This document shows, piece by piece, positions 1 through 10,547 of a stretch of 64,000 bases of DNA. The stretch's first letter is position 1. Every line of letters begins with the position of its first letter. Both the position numbers and the translations under genes were made by a program. This DNA comes from Batkoa obscura. Lineage: Eukaryota; Entomophthoromycota; Entomophthoromycetes; Entomophthorales; Batkoaceae. The stretch lies in assembly GCA_030770535.1 (NCBI GenBank), contig JASVEC010000007.1:1240001-1304000 (forward strand), given 5' to 3'. The notes beneath the pieces are model-generated. The model was given only the letters and a program-made list of their open reading frames with translations, made no database searches and was not told the origin of the DNA.

Positions 1-9
1 TCAAATATG

Positions 10-1110
10 TTAACGTGTATATGAAGGCCTTGAGTAAGAATTAAAGAAAGCTCTGTTGTAACCATTCCTTAAACCATTAGAAGAGCGAAAAGAAGGTTCC
101 TCTCTTCTATCTTCCATAATACGGTGTGAAGTAGATTGTCTGTTACGAGAAGGAGGTGTATGTTCAGATGAGACTTCTTTATTGGCAGACTTTTGAGTTG
201 GAGGCTTAATGACTACATGTAAAACTTGACCATCAGCTAAACGACCATCAAAATGCTTGACTATTTGGTTAGCTTCAACCAAAGACCCCATCTCAATCTC
301 CGCATGTCCTGTAAACTCACGATATGAATTGTATAAGTAATTAACTGCTAATACTTTTCCTACTTGGCCAAAACAAAGCTTGATATCGTCAGCTTTAGCC
401 AAATGATGAATATTTGAAACCATCACAGTTGTTGGAGCAGATAAACCTTTGATCGATATTTCAGGTGCTGGTTTTACTTCTTTGACTTTGGGCTTAAGCT
501 CAACTCTTTTAGTAAATGACACTGGTTCAGTGGGTTGCTTAAAACGCTTGAAAGTTGTACCATTGGCTTGTTTAATAGTCTTTGGGATGTTTTTATTAAA
601 GCGCTTGCCATTTTCAGATTTCATCTTGGCTCTTAAATCTTTCGTTCTAAATCCATCTTTTGGTACAGGAGCATTAGCCCTAAGATCTTTAGTTTTAAAT
701 CCACCCTTTGGTATTTCAGCTATAAAAAACAATTGATTAAAATATGAAGGAATAATTGATATAGTTCATGAGAAAGAACATTACAAAAATTATAAATAAA
801 ATATACCTGCTTTATTTACTGAATGAGCACCATTCACCATATTGAATTTATTAAGTTTCCCAACATCTTGCGTTCCCACCTTTGCTTTAGAATTAACCTT
901 TCTTTTTTCTTTAAGAACCTCTTTTCTCTTCTCTTTTTTAGCTTTAATCATCTCTTTCCTACTCTTTTTAATGACATCCTCCAGAGCCATATCTAAATAT
1001 GGATTATCTTTCCCTGGGTCTCCCTCCTTTCTTACTTCAACCTTACCATTAGTATTTTTCTTCTCTTTCAAATAGTCTCCTTCGCAATCTAACTTAATTA
1101 AATCTAACAT
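10..1110 (-). CDS. ALY/REF-like mRNA export adaptor with one RRM (2 exons)
   Basis: Joined from exon 1 (1110-807) and exon 2 (719-10) across an 87-nt intron (donor GTATAT, acceptor TATAG), giving about 337 residues. The N terminus carries LDMALEDVIKKSR, which resembles the UAP56/Sub2-binding motif of ALY/REF and UIF export adaptors. A basic Lys-rich stretch follows, then two copies of a short TKDLRA-containing repeat, then one RRM with RNP2 (VMVSNI) and RNP1-like (FTGHAEIEM) elements. The C-terminal tail is rich in Arg, Ser and Asn with few RGG motifs. By family knowledge such proteins hand spliced mRNA from the TREX complex to the export receptor in the nucleus. Its 5' end faces the desaturase gene across 2.3 kb. 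It could instead be another single-RRM adaptor; the UBM-like motif plus central RRM is the reason for the call. Confidence 0.75.
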
Positions 1111-3437
1111 TTTAAATCGCTTTTTTACCTATACTTTTTATTAACTTAGTCAAAAGATATAAAAACCAATTGAAATTAACTCAACTAAGTTTATAGAATT
1201 TGCAAATTTTAACGAAATTTTAGTGGTTAAATTTTAAGTTCCAACTATTGGCAACTTGAATTTTGCAGCTTTAGAGGATGTAAATCTTACTTTAGTTCCT
1301 TGAATAAAAGCACAACCAAACTATGACTAAAGCTCGGTTTTGTTCTAAATACATTAACTTTCAGATTATTTATAAATTTTCTAAAGCACCCTAGATGTAC
1401 AATATAAGGATAAAATATTCTTATTGTTCGCTTTTTAAGTATACTTTAGGTCATAACTATTATATCATTTATTTAGTCTATTGTATTATCACATTTATCT
1501 AATTGCACTACATTTAATAATTTTGAAATTTTTATTATGCATCATAAAATATTCTCATTTCATATCATTCAATATACAACATTTTCACAAATGCATTATG
1601 TGTATTGTCTGTCATTGATTTATTAAAGTTCTAGTTTTGTCTTAAATATCACTTTTGGTTGTTTTAAATGCTTTTTAACAAGCTTTATTTATTAGGAGGT
1701 TCTTGTATTGGAATTTTATAATCTAAAATTTAAATTTAAAACTATTCTAATTCTAGTATATAAATTCAATCCCTGAAAAACTATTTGTCAATTGTCTTTT
1801 TATTGTATAGTTTATAGTTATATTTCATTTTTTATATCGATTGCAATATTTAAAAGAATAACTATATTAAAAAATAATTCGTTGTTATAAGCTATTTAGT
1901 ATAAATATTATTTATTAAAAATTAATATGATAAACATATACTTGATTTTACTTTGTAGAATAAAAATTAGTAAAATTGAGATATTATTTTTAATATATTA
2001 AATAGTGCCAGTAAAACTAAATTTATTATCAGATTATATTACGTTTAAATATAGCATTATATTATAAAACAACAAATTATACCTCAAGCTAAACAGCATC
2101 AATACAAAGGATTTGTGTATTTTTTTGTTTTAAATTTCTTATAGTATTTTTTCTACTTATTGGCACTTAAAAATAGAAAAACAACTGAAATCTAAAAGTA
2201 CATCTTCATATAAATAAACATATTTTCTAAATAATGTTAATTTATTTACATTAATTTTGTCTCTTATTTTTGAAATATACTGTCATTAATTAATTTGTAA
2301 TGAACAAGAGGGAAATAATTAAATTTCAATAATCATTTAACTAACATAATACATTGTATACTATTGGGTAGTTCGTTATGTTTCAGTATACCGTTCATTT
2401 AGATTTGTTATTAATTTTTAACCTAAATTTAAAAATACAAGATTGCATATAATCCTTAAATTCATGTAAGAAAAGTAGTAACAAATTTGAAGGAAGGTGT
2501 CTGAAACATAATGAACGACCTAATAGTAAGATAAACTCTGATATTTTCTTTTCTATTTAATTTTGTTATATAAAGTTATTTTAAAATCTAATTTTTATTA
2601 GATAGAGATAATAAATCAGCTTAATAATAAGGATATAAATGTTTGATTTTTGTAATTGAATAATAAAGACGTCATACTATGGCCAACACATTAATATGCA
2701 TACAGATTATCCGATTTATACAGACTATCATATAGTGATTTCAAGTTGTTTTTTAACTGTACCCCGGAAAATCAAAGCAAAAGATTACTATTTTTGAATG
2801 AAAGCTTTTTAAGCCAATAGATAACTGCCATAGGGTAAGTTCAGGATAAAGGAGTATAAGTTATTTACGCAATCTCTTTATAACTGATTGTATTTTTGAT
2901 ACTATTATTCCAAATTCTTTGACGGTTTTTTATTATATAGTTTCAATTAAGTCTAAATTTAGTTTTGATATAAAGAATCCTTTTAGAAATGTTAAATTAC
3001 CTAGACTTTATTGAAATTAGTGTAAGTTAATATTTAATGATAATGATAATGATTATTATTTAACTTTAGATTGCACCTTGCATTTTTTTATAAAAAAAAG
3101 AAATAGCCAATTAAAAAGAATTCCCGAATTAAAATTCGAAAATTCCCACGCTTGCCACGGAAAAATGACGGACAAAGCTCTATTTAGTTACGATTTAGGA
3201 TTTAGCTTTATAGCACTCAGTAATCATTAATCATATTTATTGGTGCTGGGTGATCCAAACATCAATAAATCAAAGACCTATTAATTTCATAATCAAGCTT
3301 AAGTTTCGGAATATTAAGCTCCATCATTGAAATCTTTGTGTAATTAGAATAAGATAGTAAACATAAGTATATATAAACTAAAGTATATATAAACTAAAGT
3401 TTATCACAAACTTTATTTATTTATTTTAAAACTAAAA
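1111..3437. other. AT-rich divergent intergenic region
   Basis: No convincing gene. This 2.3-kb spacer separates two divergently transcribed genes. It contains a 166-bp inverted-repeat element (listed separately) and, just before the desaturase start, a 17-bp unit containing TATATATAAACTA repeated twice (about 3366-3400) that probably acts as a TATA region. The rest is low-complexity AT-rich DNA. Confidence 0.6.
2361..2526. mobile_element. Small MITE-like element, TA-flanked
   Basis: The left end (2361-2386) and the reverse complement of the right end (2501-2526) match at 23 of 26 positions, beginning CTATTGGGTAGTTCG and CTATTAGGTCGTTCA. Weaker matching continues inward for about 30 bp, sharing ATTTGTTA. 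TA lies directly outside both ends (2359-2360 and 2527-2528), as expected for a Tc1/mariner-type target site duplication. No coding capacity. Single copy in this window. Confidence 0.5.
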
Positions 3438-4625
3438 ATGTCAAAGTCTGCTAGAAAGATTCCTTTAAGTGAACGTCCTTTATGGCAACAGATTAACTGG
3501 CCCCAATCTTTGTTACTGGCCATTACTCCTATAATCGCAGTTTATGGTGTATCTAAAACTGAATTACAGTTTAAAACTGCAATCTTCTCTCTTCTATATT
3601 ATCTTATTTCCGCTCTTGGTATTACTGCTGGATACCATCGTTATTGGTCACATAGATCTTATAGTGCTTCTTTACCCTTACGTATTTTCCTTATGCTTAC
3701 AGGTACTGCAGCTGTACAAGGTTCCATTATGTGGTGGTGCAAAGATCATAGAGTACATCATAGATTTACTGATACTGAAAAAGACCCTTACAATTCAAAG
3801 AAAGGTTTGCTTTGGTCACACATTGGATGGATGATATTCAAGAAAGATTCTACTAAGATCGGCAGAGCTGAAGTAGATGATCTTGAAAAAGATCCCCTTG
3901 TTAAATTCCAACATCAAAACTATGTTCCATTAGCTTTATTCATGGGTTTTATATTACCTACCATTATTCCTGGAGTTTTTTGGGGTGACTGGGAAGGAGG
4001 TTATTTCTACTCTGCTGTCGCTCGTTTAGTCTTTGTTCATCATGCCACTTTCTGTATCAACTCTTTAGCCCATTGGTTAGGTGATGCTTCTTATGATGAT
4101 AAACTTTCACCAAGAGATTTTTTTATTACTGCTTTAATTACAATGGGAGAAGGATACCATAACTTCCATCACGAATTCCCTCAAGATTATCGTAATGCTA
4201 TCAAATTCTATCAATATGATCCTACCAAATGGTTCATTTACATCCTTTCCTTAGTTGGTCTTAGTTATGATCTTAAAGTATTCCCTGAAAACGAAGTAAG
4301 AAAAGGTGCATACATGATGAAAGTAAAGAAATTAGATGAAATCAAAGCAACAATTAAATGGGGTGTTGATGTTTCAGATTTACCTACTTTTACATTAAAA
4401 GAATATGAAAATAAGGTAAAGGAAGAAGGTAAACGTTGGATATTAATTGAAAGTGTGATTCATGATGTTGAAAACTTTATGAATGAACATCCAGGAGGTG
4501 TTAAGTATATACGTGCCTATTTAGGCAAAGATGCCACTCAAGCTTTCAATGGAGATGTTTATGACCATTCTAATGGGGCACATAATTTGATGTCATCAAT
4601 GAGAGTAGGTCGTATAACCACTTAA
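3438..4625 (+). CDS. OLE1: Delta-9 fatty acid desaturase with C-terminal cytochrome b5 domain
   Basis: An intronless gene for a 395-residue ER membrane stearoyl/palmitoyl-CoA desaturase that makes oleate and palmitoleate. All three histidine boxes are present: HRYWSH, HRVHH and HNFHH, between hydrophobic membrane segments. The C-terminal ~90 residues form a fused cytochrome b5 domain with the heme-ligand motif HPGG and a second His in DHSNGAH, the fungal OLE1 arrangement. The start ATG lies after a TATA-rich leader. A paralogue of exactly the same length lies at 50594-51781 on the other strand; most differences are in the first ~110 residues. Length matches the shorter fungal enzymes rather than the 510-residue yeast protein. 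Confidence 0.95.
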   Translation: MSKSARKIPLSERPLWQQINWPQSLLLAITPIIAVYGVSKTELQFKTAIFSLLYYLISALGITAGYHRYWSHRSYSASLPLRIFLMLTGTAAVQGSIMWWCKDHRVHHRFTDTEKDPYNSKKGLLWSHIGWMIFKKDSTKIGRAEVDDLEKDPLVKFQHQNYVPLALFMGFILPTIIPGVFWGDWEGGYFYSAVARLVFVHHATFCINSLAHWLGDASYDDKLSPRDFFITALITMGEGYHNFHHEFPQDYRNAIKFYQYDPTKWFIYILSLVGLSYDLKVFPENEVRKGAYMMKVKKLDEIKATIKWGVDVSDLPTFTLKEYENKVKEEGKRWILIESVIHDVENFMNEHPGGVKYIRAYLGKDATQAFNGDVYDHSNGAHNLMSSMRVGRITT

Positions 4626-6119
4626 CTTTATTAATCCTAGAACGCTTTGTTATTCTTATTAAATGTATTTATTTGAACTATATTATTTTTTTTTAAATTT
4701 TGAGCATTTATAAAAAAAAATTACTAAGTGTTTTTAACAGACTTTGAGTTTTGTCAAAGTATCAATAAGTTTAATAAATATAATAGCGTACTATTAATAG
4801 TTATTAATAGTCAATAGCTACTAATTCACATGAAATATAAATACTTGATGTAAATTAATAAAACTGAATTTTATACTTAGATTTCAGTAAAAATCTACAC
4901 AAAATGATAAAGCTTAAGTCAGTGAAACGTATACTAATAAAAATACTAAGAATAGCTAAAAAAACACTTTAAGTAACTATAATAGCATTGTAATTTAGCA
5001 TATTAAATTCAAAAATGAGAGTACTAAAGCCAGATTTATATTCAACTATAATGCCACTTTTTTTTAAAGCATTAAATTCAGAAACAAGAATATGCAATGA
5101 TATAGGTAGTAAGAGATCTTTAAAAAATGTATTCAATTGAGATATTAGTGGAATTTTAAAGAAAATAATTTTAAACATGAGCCTCTCAAGTCAAGCATTA
5201 CCTAAACGTCTGAGGTGAAGAATAGTAATTATAATCGTTATAATGTCACTCAAAAACCAGGGAAAAGACCAGTTTGAAGTAAAGTGATGGATCTGAGTTT
5301 ATTAAATAAAAGTTAATAGCATCCTATAGTGTCAAGTTCACTGCTTTTTGTGAACAACGATCTGTATTTGATCTCATACCTCCATAGAACTCTTTTCTTT
5401 TTTTGATTTCTAATAATTATTAATAAAACATATTGAACTTAGGGCCCTTGAATTTAAAAAAAAGCATTAAACGTTATGCTAAGAATAAGTATTCAGAATA
5501 TTTAAAAAGACAGTATAAATAGAATTATATTGTTGGAATGATATACATATCAGTATCATAATAACAGTAGGAAATAAAACCTGATTACAAATTCATATTT
5601 GACATGCCAAAAGGATGCACTAAAATTTTTATGGGGTTATTTTTTGGTATGTTTTGTTTTGTGTTATATTTTGGTTTGATATTAAATTAAATTAATGTTT
5701 GTTATTTATTAGCACATTAATACCATGCTAAAAAGGCTTAATACATTTATACAGATATTAGAAAGCTAAAGCTATAATCTATAGCTTATTTTATAACTTA
5801 ATCATTCTACTTACTGAAAAAATTTCCTGATTAAATGAAGGCTTTCTTAAACTTGCTTTTGGACCTTACATATCTATCAACTTCCAGTGAAAAATAATAA
5901 CTGTTTTGATTTACAATATATTTGAATGAAATGCGTTTTTCCGAAGTATCAACTAGAAAAAAGATATAATATAATATAATGATGTCTAAATTGATTTTAT
6001 TTTCTTATTTAATTTTTAAAAATTTTATATTTTAAAAACTTTGTTTAAAATTCTATAAAAATAAATTTTTTACTAAAAAGCAAAAGTACCTAATACAATT
6101 TAAATTATTTTATTATAAT
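4626..6119. other. Intergenic, no gene seen
   Basis: AT-rich DNA without a supportable gene. The short minus-strand frame at 4969-5178 has no recognisable features. A stretch at 5170-5400 is somewhat less AT-rich and contains a GTTCAC/GTGAAC hairpin around 5335-5355, but I could not match it to a known RNA. Confidence 0.5.
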
Positions 6120-6600
6120 TGTGAAAGTTGATACTCAGTGATTGGAGTTAAAAGCAGTCCTTGGTTGATTAACTTGCCTTGAATCGAAGGGTCTTAGTTT
6201 ATGTAACTAAGATAGACTTAACTTAATGGAAATAATACGTAATAAACTACGAATTATGTAAAATAAATAGAATAGATAATACTATTGTAAAATCTGCGTA
6301 AGATATTGTTAGAAAGACTTAGTGGCTTTATTAATGGTAAGATATCAGAGAATAATTCAATTAGAAAGCCTCGAATTATTGTGTTGAGTAGTCTCTTTTA
6401 TACTCTAACTTGGTGGCTATATGTAAGGGGCATAATGATAGTTATTCCTTATTATAGTTGCCAAGTATGGACATTAAAACATGGACAATAAGTTCTTCAT
6501 AGTCAGGTGGTAGCAATTCTCACAGCAAATCTATATAAGGAACTCAGAATTGATTATCATATTATAATCAATCCTAGAGCTAATGAAGCGGTATTTCACA
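6120..6600 (-). mobile_element. Solo-LTR-like repeat, copy 1
   Basis: A 481-bp copy of the TGTGAAA...TTTCACA repeat. It is flanked on both sides by ATAAT (6115-6119 and 6601-6605), a candidate 5-bp target duplication. TG...CA ends, length and an internal GGAGTATAAAAGAG promoter-like sequence (read on the minus strand) fit a solo LTR. No internal retroelement genes are present. A dispersed ~480-bp non-autonomous repeat of another kind cannot be excluded. Confidence 0.55.
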
Positions 6601-6641
6601 ATAATAGTTTAAAAATATTTACCTAATTGGATTTTGTATAT

Positions 6642-6843
6642 GGGGATGTATTTTTGTGTTTGAGAATTTTACTAACAATCTTTTCGCTCAAATGGGGATG
6701 TATTTTTTTGTTTAAGAATTTTACTAGCAGTTTTTCCACTTAAATAGCACTTAAAAAATATAAAAAGTAATGAAACCAAAAAAAACACCCCCAAATAGCG
6801 CTTAAAAAATGGAAAAAGTAATGAAGCCAAAAAAAACATCCTC
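6642..6843. mobile_element. MITE family A, copy with a second MITE inserted in it
   Basis: The outer element begins GGGGATGT and ends CATCCTC, with ATAT outside each end (6638-6641 and 6844-6847). It is split by a second, ~98-bp member of the same family (6694-6791), whose insertion duplicated the host word CAAAT/AAAT (6689-6693 and 6792-6796). The outer element otherwise reads through as a typical ~97-bp family member. Confidence 0.75.
6694..6791. mobile_element. MITE family A, nested copy
   Basis: Begins GGGGATGTATTTTTTTG and ends ACACCCC. It lies within the outer MITE at 6642-6843, with AAAT repeated at both junctions. It is therefore younger than its host element. Confidence 0.75.
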
Positions 6844-6933
6844 ATATATTCAGCAATGAATTTTTTTTTTTAAATTTTTTTAAATTTTTTTTATTAATCT
6901 ATTCTTTATAAGTGTGAAATATTGCTTTATTTA

Positions 6934-7883
6934 TGTGAAATATCGTTTCATTAGCTCTAGGATTGATTATAATATGATAATCAATTCTGAGTTCCTTATG
7001 TAGATTTGCTGTGAGAATTGCTACCACCTGACTATGAAGAACTTATTGTCCATGTTTTAATGTCCATACTTGGCAACTATAATAAGGAATAACTATCATT
7101 ATGCCCCTTACATATAGCCACCAAGTTAGAGTATAAAAGAGACTACTCAACACAATAATTCGAGACTTTTTAATTGGTGTGAAAGTTGATACTTAGTGGT
7201 CGAAGTTAAGAGCTACTCTTGCTTAATTAACTTGCCTTGAGTCAAAGGGTCTTAGTTTATGTAACTAAGATAGACTTAACTTAATAGAAATAGTATGTAA
7301 TAAGCTACGAATTATGTAAAACAAGTATAATGGAAGATGCTACCGTAAAATCTATATAAGATGTTGTCAGAAAGACTTAGTGACTTTATTAATGATACGT
7401 TATCAAGGAGTAATCCAATTAAAAAGCCTCGAGTTATCATGTTGAAGAATCTCTTTTATACTCCAATAAGTATGGATATCAAAACGAGAGGATAATATTG
7501 TTTGCAATATGAAGTTAGAAATTCTCGCAGCAAATCAAAATAAAGGACTCTGACTTGATTGTGTTTGAACTTGAGAACACAACAACTTAAGTGATTGTTA
7601 TGTTATAATCAATCCGAGAGCTAAATAAAGCAATACTTCACATTGGATTACTCCCTGATAACGTATCATTAATAAAGTCACTAAGTCTTTCTGACAACAT
7701 CTGATATAGATTTTATAGTAGTATCTTCCATTGTATTTGTTTTACATAATTCGTAGCTTACTACATACTATTTCTATTAAGTTAAGTCTATCTTAGTTAC
7801 ATAAACCAAGACCCTTTGACTCAAGGCAAGTTAATTAAGCAAGAGTAGCTTTTAACTTCGACCACTAAGTATCAACTTTCACA
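6934..7883 (+). mobile_element. Solo-LTR-like repeat, copy 2, split by a nested copy
   Basis: Two pieces, 6934-7177 and 7643-7883, together form one member of the ~480-bp TGTGAAA...TTTCACA repeat in the opposite orientation to copy 1. The interruption is a further copy of the same repeat (7178-7642). TTGG is repeated at both junctions of the inserted copy. A 21-bp extra fragment of the family end lies immediately to the left (6912-6933). Confidence 0.55.
7178..7642 (-). mobile_element. Solo-LTR-like repeat, copy 3, nested
   Basis: A 465-bp member of the TGTGAAA...TTCACA family inserted into copy 2. TTGG occurs just left (7174-7177) and just right (7643-7646) of it, a 4-bp target duplication. 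It is the younger of the two insertions. Confidence 0.55.
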
Positions 7884-8376
7884 TAAGCACAAAATATACC
7901 ATTTTTATATGATTCAAGTCTTTAATATATTAGACTATATTTAAATTAAATTAAATCAAATATCCAGGATATTAATTAATAAAGCTAACTTTAGTTTATA
8001 ATTTTTAATATATTTTTAGTTTAAAATATGTTTAATTAATTAAACTATACCTAAAGTATTTTTTATAAATGTTTTTGATTTAATTTTTTGTTTAAAATAG
8101 TTATAAAAAAATATTTGATAACTAGAATTTATAAAAATTTGGTTTTTTGTTTAAAATTTAAATATATTTTGAATAAATTAATGAAGTACATTTTTTTATA
8201 AAATTTAATACTGTTCTTTTAAATTTTTCTATAAAAATCTAATAATGAATAAGTTTTATGCTATACATTATTAAAAACATTTAAAAAAGAAGTTCAATAG
8301 CAGGCTCAAACTTTTTTTAGCAAATGTTTATGCTATAATAATGTTTAATAAAAAAATTAACTTACAATTTTTATAT
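7884..8376. other. AT-rich spacer
   Basis: Very AT-rich DNA between repeats. I see no gene, RNA or repeat end here. Confidence 0.5.
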
Positions 8377-8482
8377 GGGGATGTCCGAATTGGTTTCAAT
8401 TTAATTAGAAATTAATACGAATTTTAAGTTTTTAAATTTGTAAGTCTTTAATGTATGACTACTTAAGTTTAAAAAGTTTAAA

Positions 8483-8939
8483 ATTAATAGGAATAGTACG
8501 CAATAAGCTACCAACTATGTAAAACAAATAGAATAGAAAATACTACTGTAAAATCTATGTAAGACATTATCAGAAAGACTTAGTGGCTTTATTAATGGTA
8601 CGATATTAGGGAATAATTCAATTAGAAAGCCTCGAGTTATCATATTGAAGAATCTCTTTTATACTCCAACTGGGTGGTTCTATATAAGGAACATGGCAAC
8701 AATTACTCCTTATTATCGTTGCCAAGTATGGACATCAAAACGTGGACAATAAGTTCCTCATGGTTATATGGTAGAAATCCTTACAGCAAGTCAAAATAAG
8801 GAACTCTGAGTTGATTATGCCACATTATTTACGGTCAAATAGATTACAAGACTACAACTAGTTTTGTAAACAAATTAAGTGATTATTATGCGATAATTAA
8901 TCATAGAGCTGATAAAGCGATATCTCACAATGTTTTATA
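8483..8939 (-). mobile_element. Solo-LTR-like repeat, copy 4 (one end missing)
   Basis: Matches the ~480-bp repeat from within its left quarter to the terminal CTCACA. The TGTGAAAGTTG end is absent. It lies inside the leader of transposon copy 1, between its left end and its reading frame. Confidence 0.5.
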
Positions 8940-9019
8940 TCGCTTTATTAAATGTTTGGTAGATATATAGTACATATATATAGTTATTTGACTTTACTTT
9001 TTATTAGAATAAAAATAAA

Positions 9020-9472
9020 ATGCAAGATTATATAACTAAACTTCGAAATGGAATTTTTAAAAATTTTAATACAATAGGGAGAAGCATATTATGTAAACAT
9101 TGTAATTCATTTACATCAATTTTAACAACTATTCACAATAACCCAGAGTTTATGGAATTTCATAATAAAACAAAAAAAAGAAAAGAAAAGTTATTAAAGT
9201 TTATTATTGATAATAATAAACTTAATCAAGCAATGTATAAAATTAGTGCTTTAAACGAAACAGGAAATAAAAACCAACAAGTAGCATTATTATCAACTAT
9301 AGCCTCAGTATATTCTTTTAATGAATGTGAAAGCTTTGGATTTAATATAAATAGAAATCAATATGATTATTCAAAAATAACTAATAATAATAAAACACCA
9401 ACATTACAACCTATTATTGAAAATACAAAAATAATAATAATAAGCAAATTAAAATTATTATACAATATTTAA
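9020..9472 (+). CDS. N-terminal reading frame of transposon family 1 (copy 1)
   Basis: A 150-residue frame identical in protein and, as far as I can read, in DNA to 17620-18072. It has a CKHC pair near residue 25, several basic segments and many Asn residues. It is the first part of the family's putative transposase; the catalytic-like motifs lie downstream in copy 2 and are absent here. I do not recognise this N-terminal domain. A Zn-binding or DNA-binding role is only inference. Confidence 0.5.
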   Translation: MQDYITKLRNGIFKNFNTIGRSILCKHCNSFTSILTTIHNNPEFMEFHNKTKKRKEKLLKFIIDNNKLNQAMYKISALNETGNKNQQVALLSTIASVYSFNECESFGFNINRNQYDYSKITNNNKTPTLQPIIENTKIIIISKLKLLYNI

Positions 9473-9560
9473 TAATTCAACTATTTCATCAAGATTTAAT
9501 AAAAAAAATAATGATAATAAATATTCGTCAGATAATATATATATATATATTAAATAAAAA

Positions 9561-10018
9561 TGTGTATTAGTTTATCAGCTCTCGGATTAACTATAACATA
9601 ATAATCATTTAACTTGTTTACAAAACTAGTTGTAGTCTTGTAATCTATTTGACCGTAAATAATATGGTATAATCAATCCAGAGCTCCTTGTTTTGATTTG
9701 CTGTGAGAATTTCTAACTTCACATTGCAAAGAATATAAAAGAGATTCTTCAACATGATAACTCGAGGCTTTTTTTAATTGAATTACTCCCTGACAATGTA
9801 TCATTAACAAAGTCACTAAGCCTTTCTGACAACATCTTACATAGATTTTATAGTAGTATCTTCCATTGTATTTGTTTTACATAATTCGTAGTTTATTACG
9901 TATTATTCTTATTCATTTAAGTCTATCTTAGTTATATAAACTAAGACCGTCCGACTCAAGGCAAGTTGATCAAGTAAGAACTGCTTTTAACTCCAACCAC
10001 TGAATACCAACTTTCACA
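9561..10018 (+). mobile_element. Solo-LTR-like repeat, copy 5
   Basis: A 458-bp family member from TGTGTATTAG to CTTTCACA. No matching flanks, which suggests that it was joined to transposon copy 1 by a rearrangement or that its flank has diverged. The TATAAAAGAG word is on the plus strand. Confidence 0.5.
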
Positions 10019-10547
10019 ATTATATGGTAATTTCTTTTATTGTTATTAAGAATATTATGGGTATAAATACATTGCTTTGGTTTGATCATTAATGCTTATT
10101 AAATGATAGTTTTTTTATATATGTATAAGCTAATATAAAAACTAGTTTAATTACTATATACAAATTATAACTTATTATTTTAATGATTTTATTTAAAAAA
10201 TATAAATAAATTTTGTTTTTGGGATATAAACTAGTGGTTATTTATACTTTGCAGACTTTTTCAAATAATATAAAATATATTAATATTTTAAAGCATTTGA
10301 AAATTCTTAGTAGTTATAGCTAGCTTTTCTATCAGGTTAGAATTTTCTCAGCATATGGGGGTGTCTTTTTTGGTTTTATCACCTTTTCCATTTTTAAATG
10401 TTAGTAGATTTCTTACTCAAAAATCATCCCCAAATATTTTATATTTATGAAAAGTTAAAGTCAAAACTAAGTTAATAGTAGATAAATTTATTTTAAAAGA
10501 CTGTTTGAGGATTTTTGAATTAAATAATGATAAAAATGCAAAACATT
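10019..10547. other. Intergenic with one short MITE
   Basis: AT-rich spacer 3' of the symporter gene. The only feature is the internally shortened MITE at 10357-10431. Confidence 0.5.
10357..10431. mobile_element. MITE family A, internally shortened copy
   Basis: Begins GGGGGTGTCTTTTTTGG and ends AATCATCCCC. At 75 bp it is about 20 bp shorter than the other copies. The right flank is AAAT; the left flank is ATAT, so no clean duplication. Confidence 0.6.

Larger units (their letters stand above)
8377..9556 (+). mobile_element. DNA transposon family 1, copy 1 (5' fragment)
   Basis: Starts with GGGGATGTCCGAATTGG directly after ATAT (8373-8376). It carries the same first reading frame as copy 2 (17366-20321) and then stops around 9540-9556, where an LTR-like repeat begins; the 3' half and right end are missing. 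Another LTR-like repeat (about 8483-8939) sits in its leader. From about 8978 to 9533 it appears identical to copy 2. Confidence 0.65.

Noticed and set aside
4969-5178. 69-residue minus-strand ORF
   Set aside because: AT-rich, no domain, no signal, no splice partners; a chance frame.
6306-6491. 61-residue plus-strand ORF
   Set aside because: Lies wholly within the solo-LTR-like repeat at 6120-6600 and is not kept open in other copies.
8483-10018. The two LTR-like copies around the 9020 frame as long terminal inverted repeats of one DNA transposon
   Set aside because: The true transposon ends (GGGGATGT) lie elsewhere, and copy 2 has the same frame without this flanking pair; solo copies with their own flank duplications also occur.
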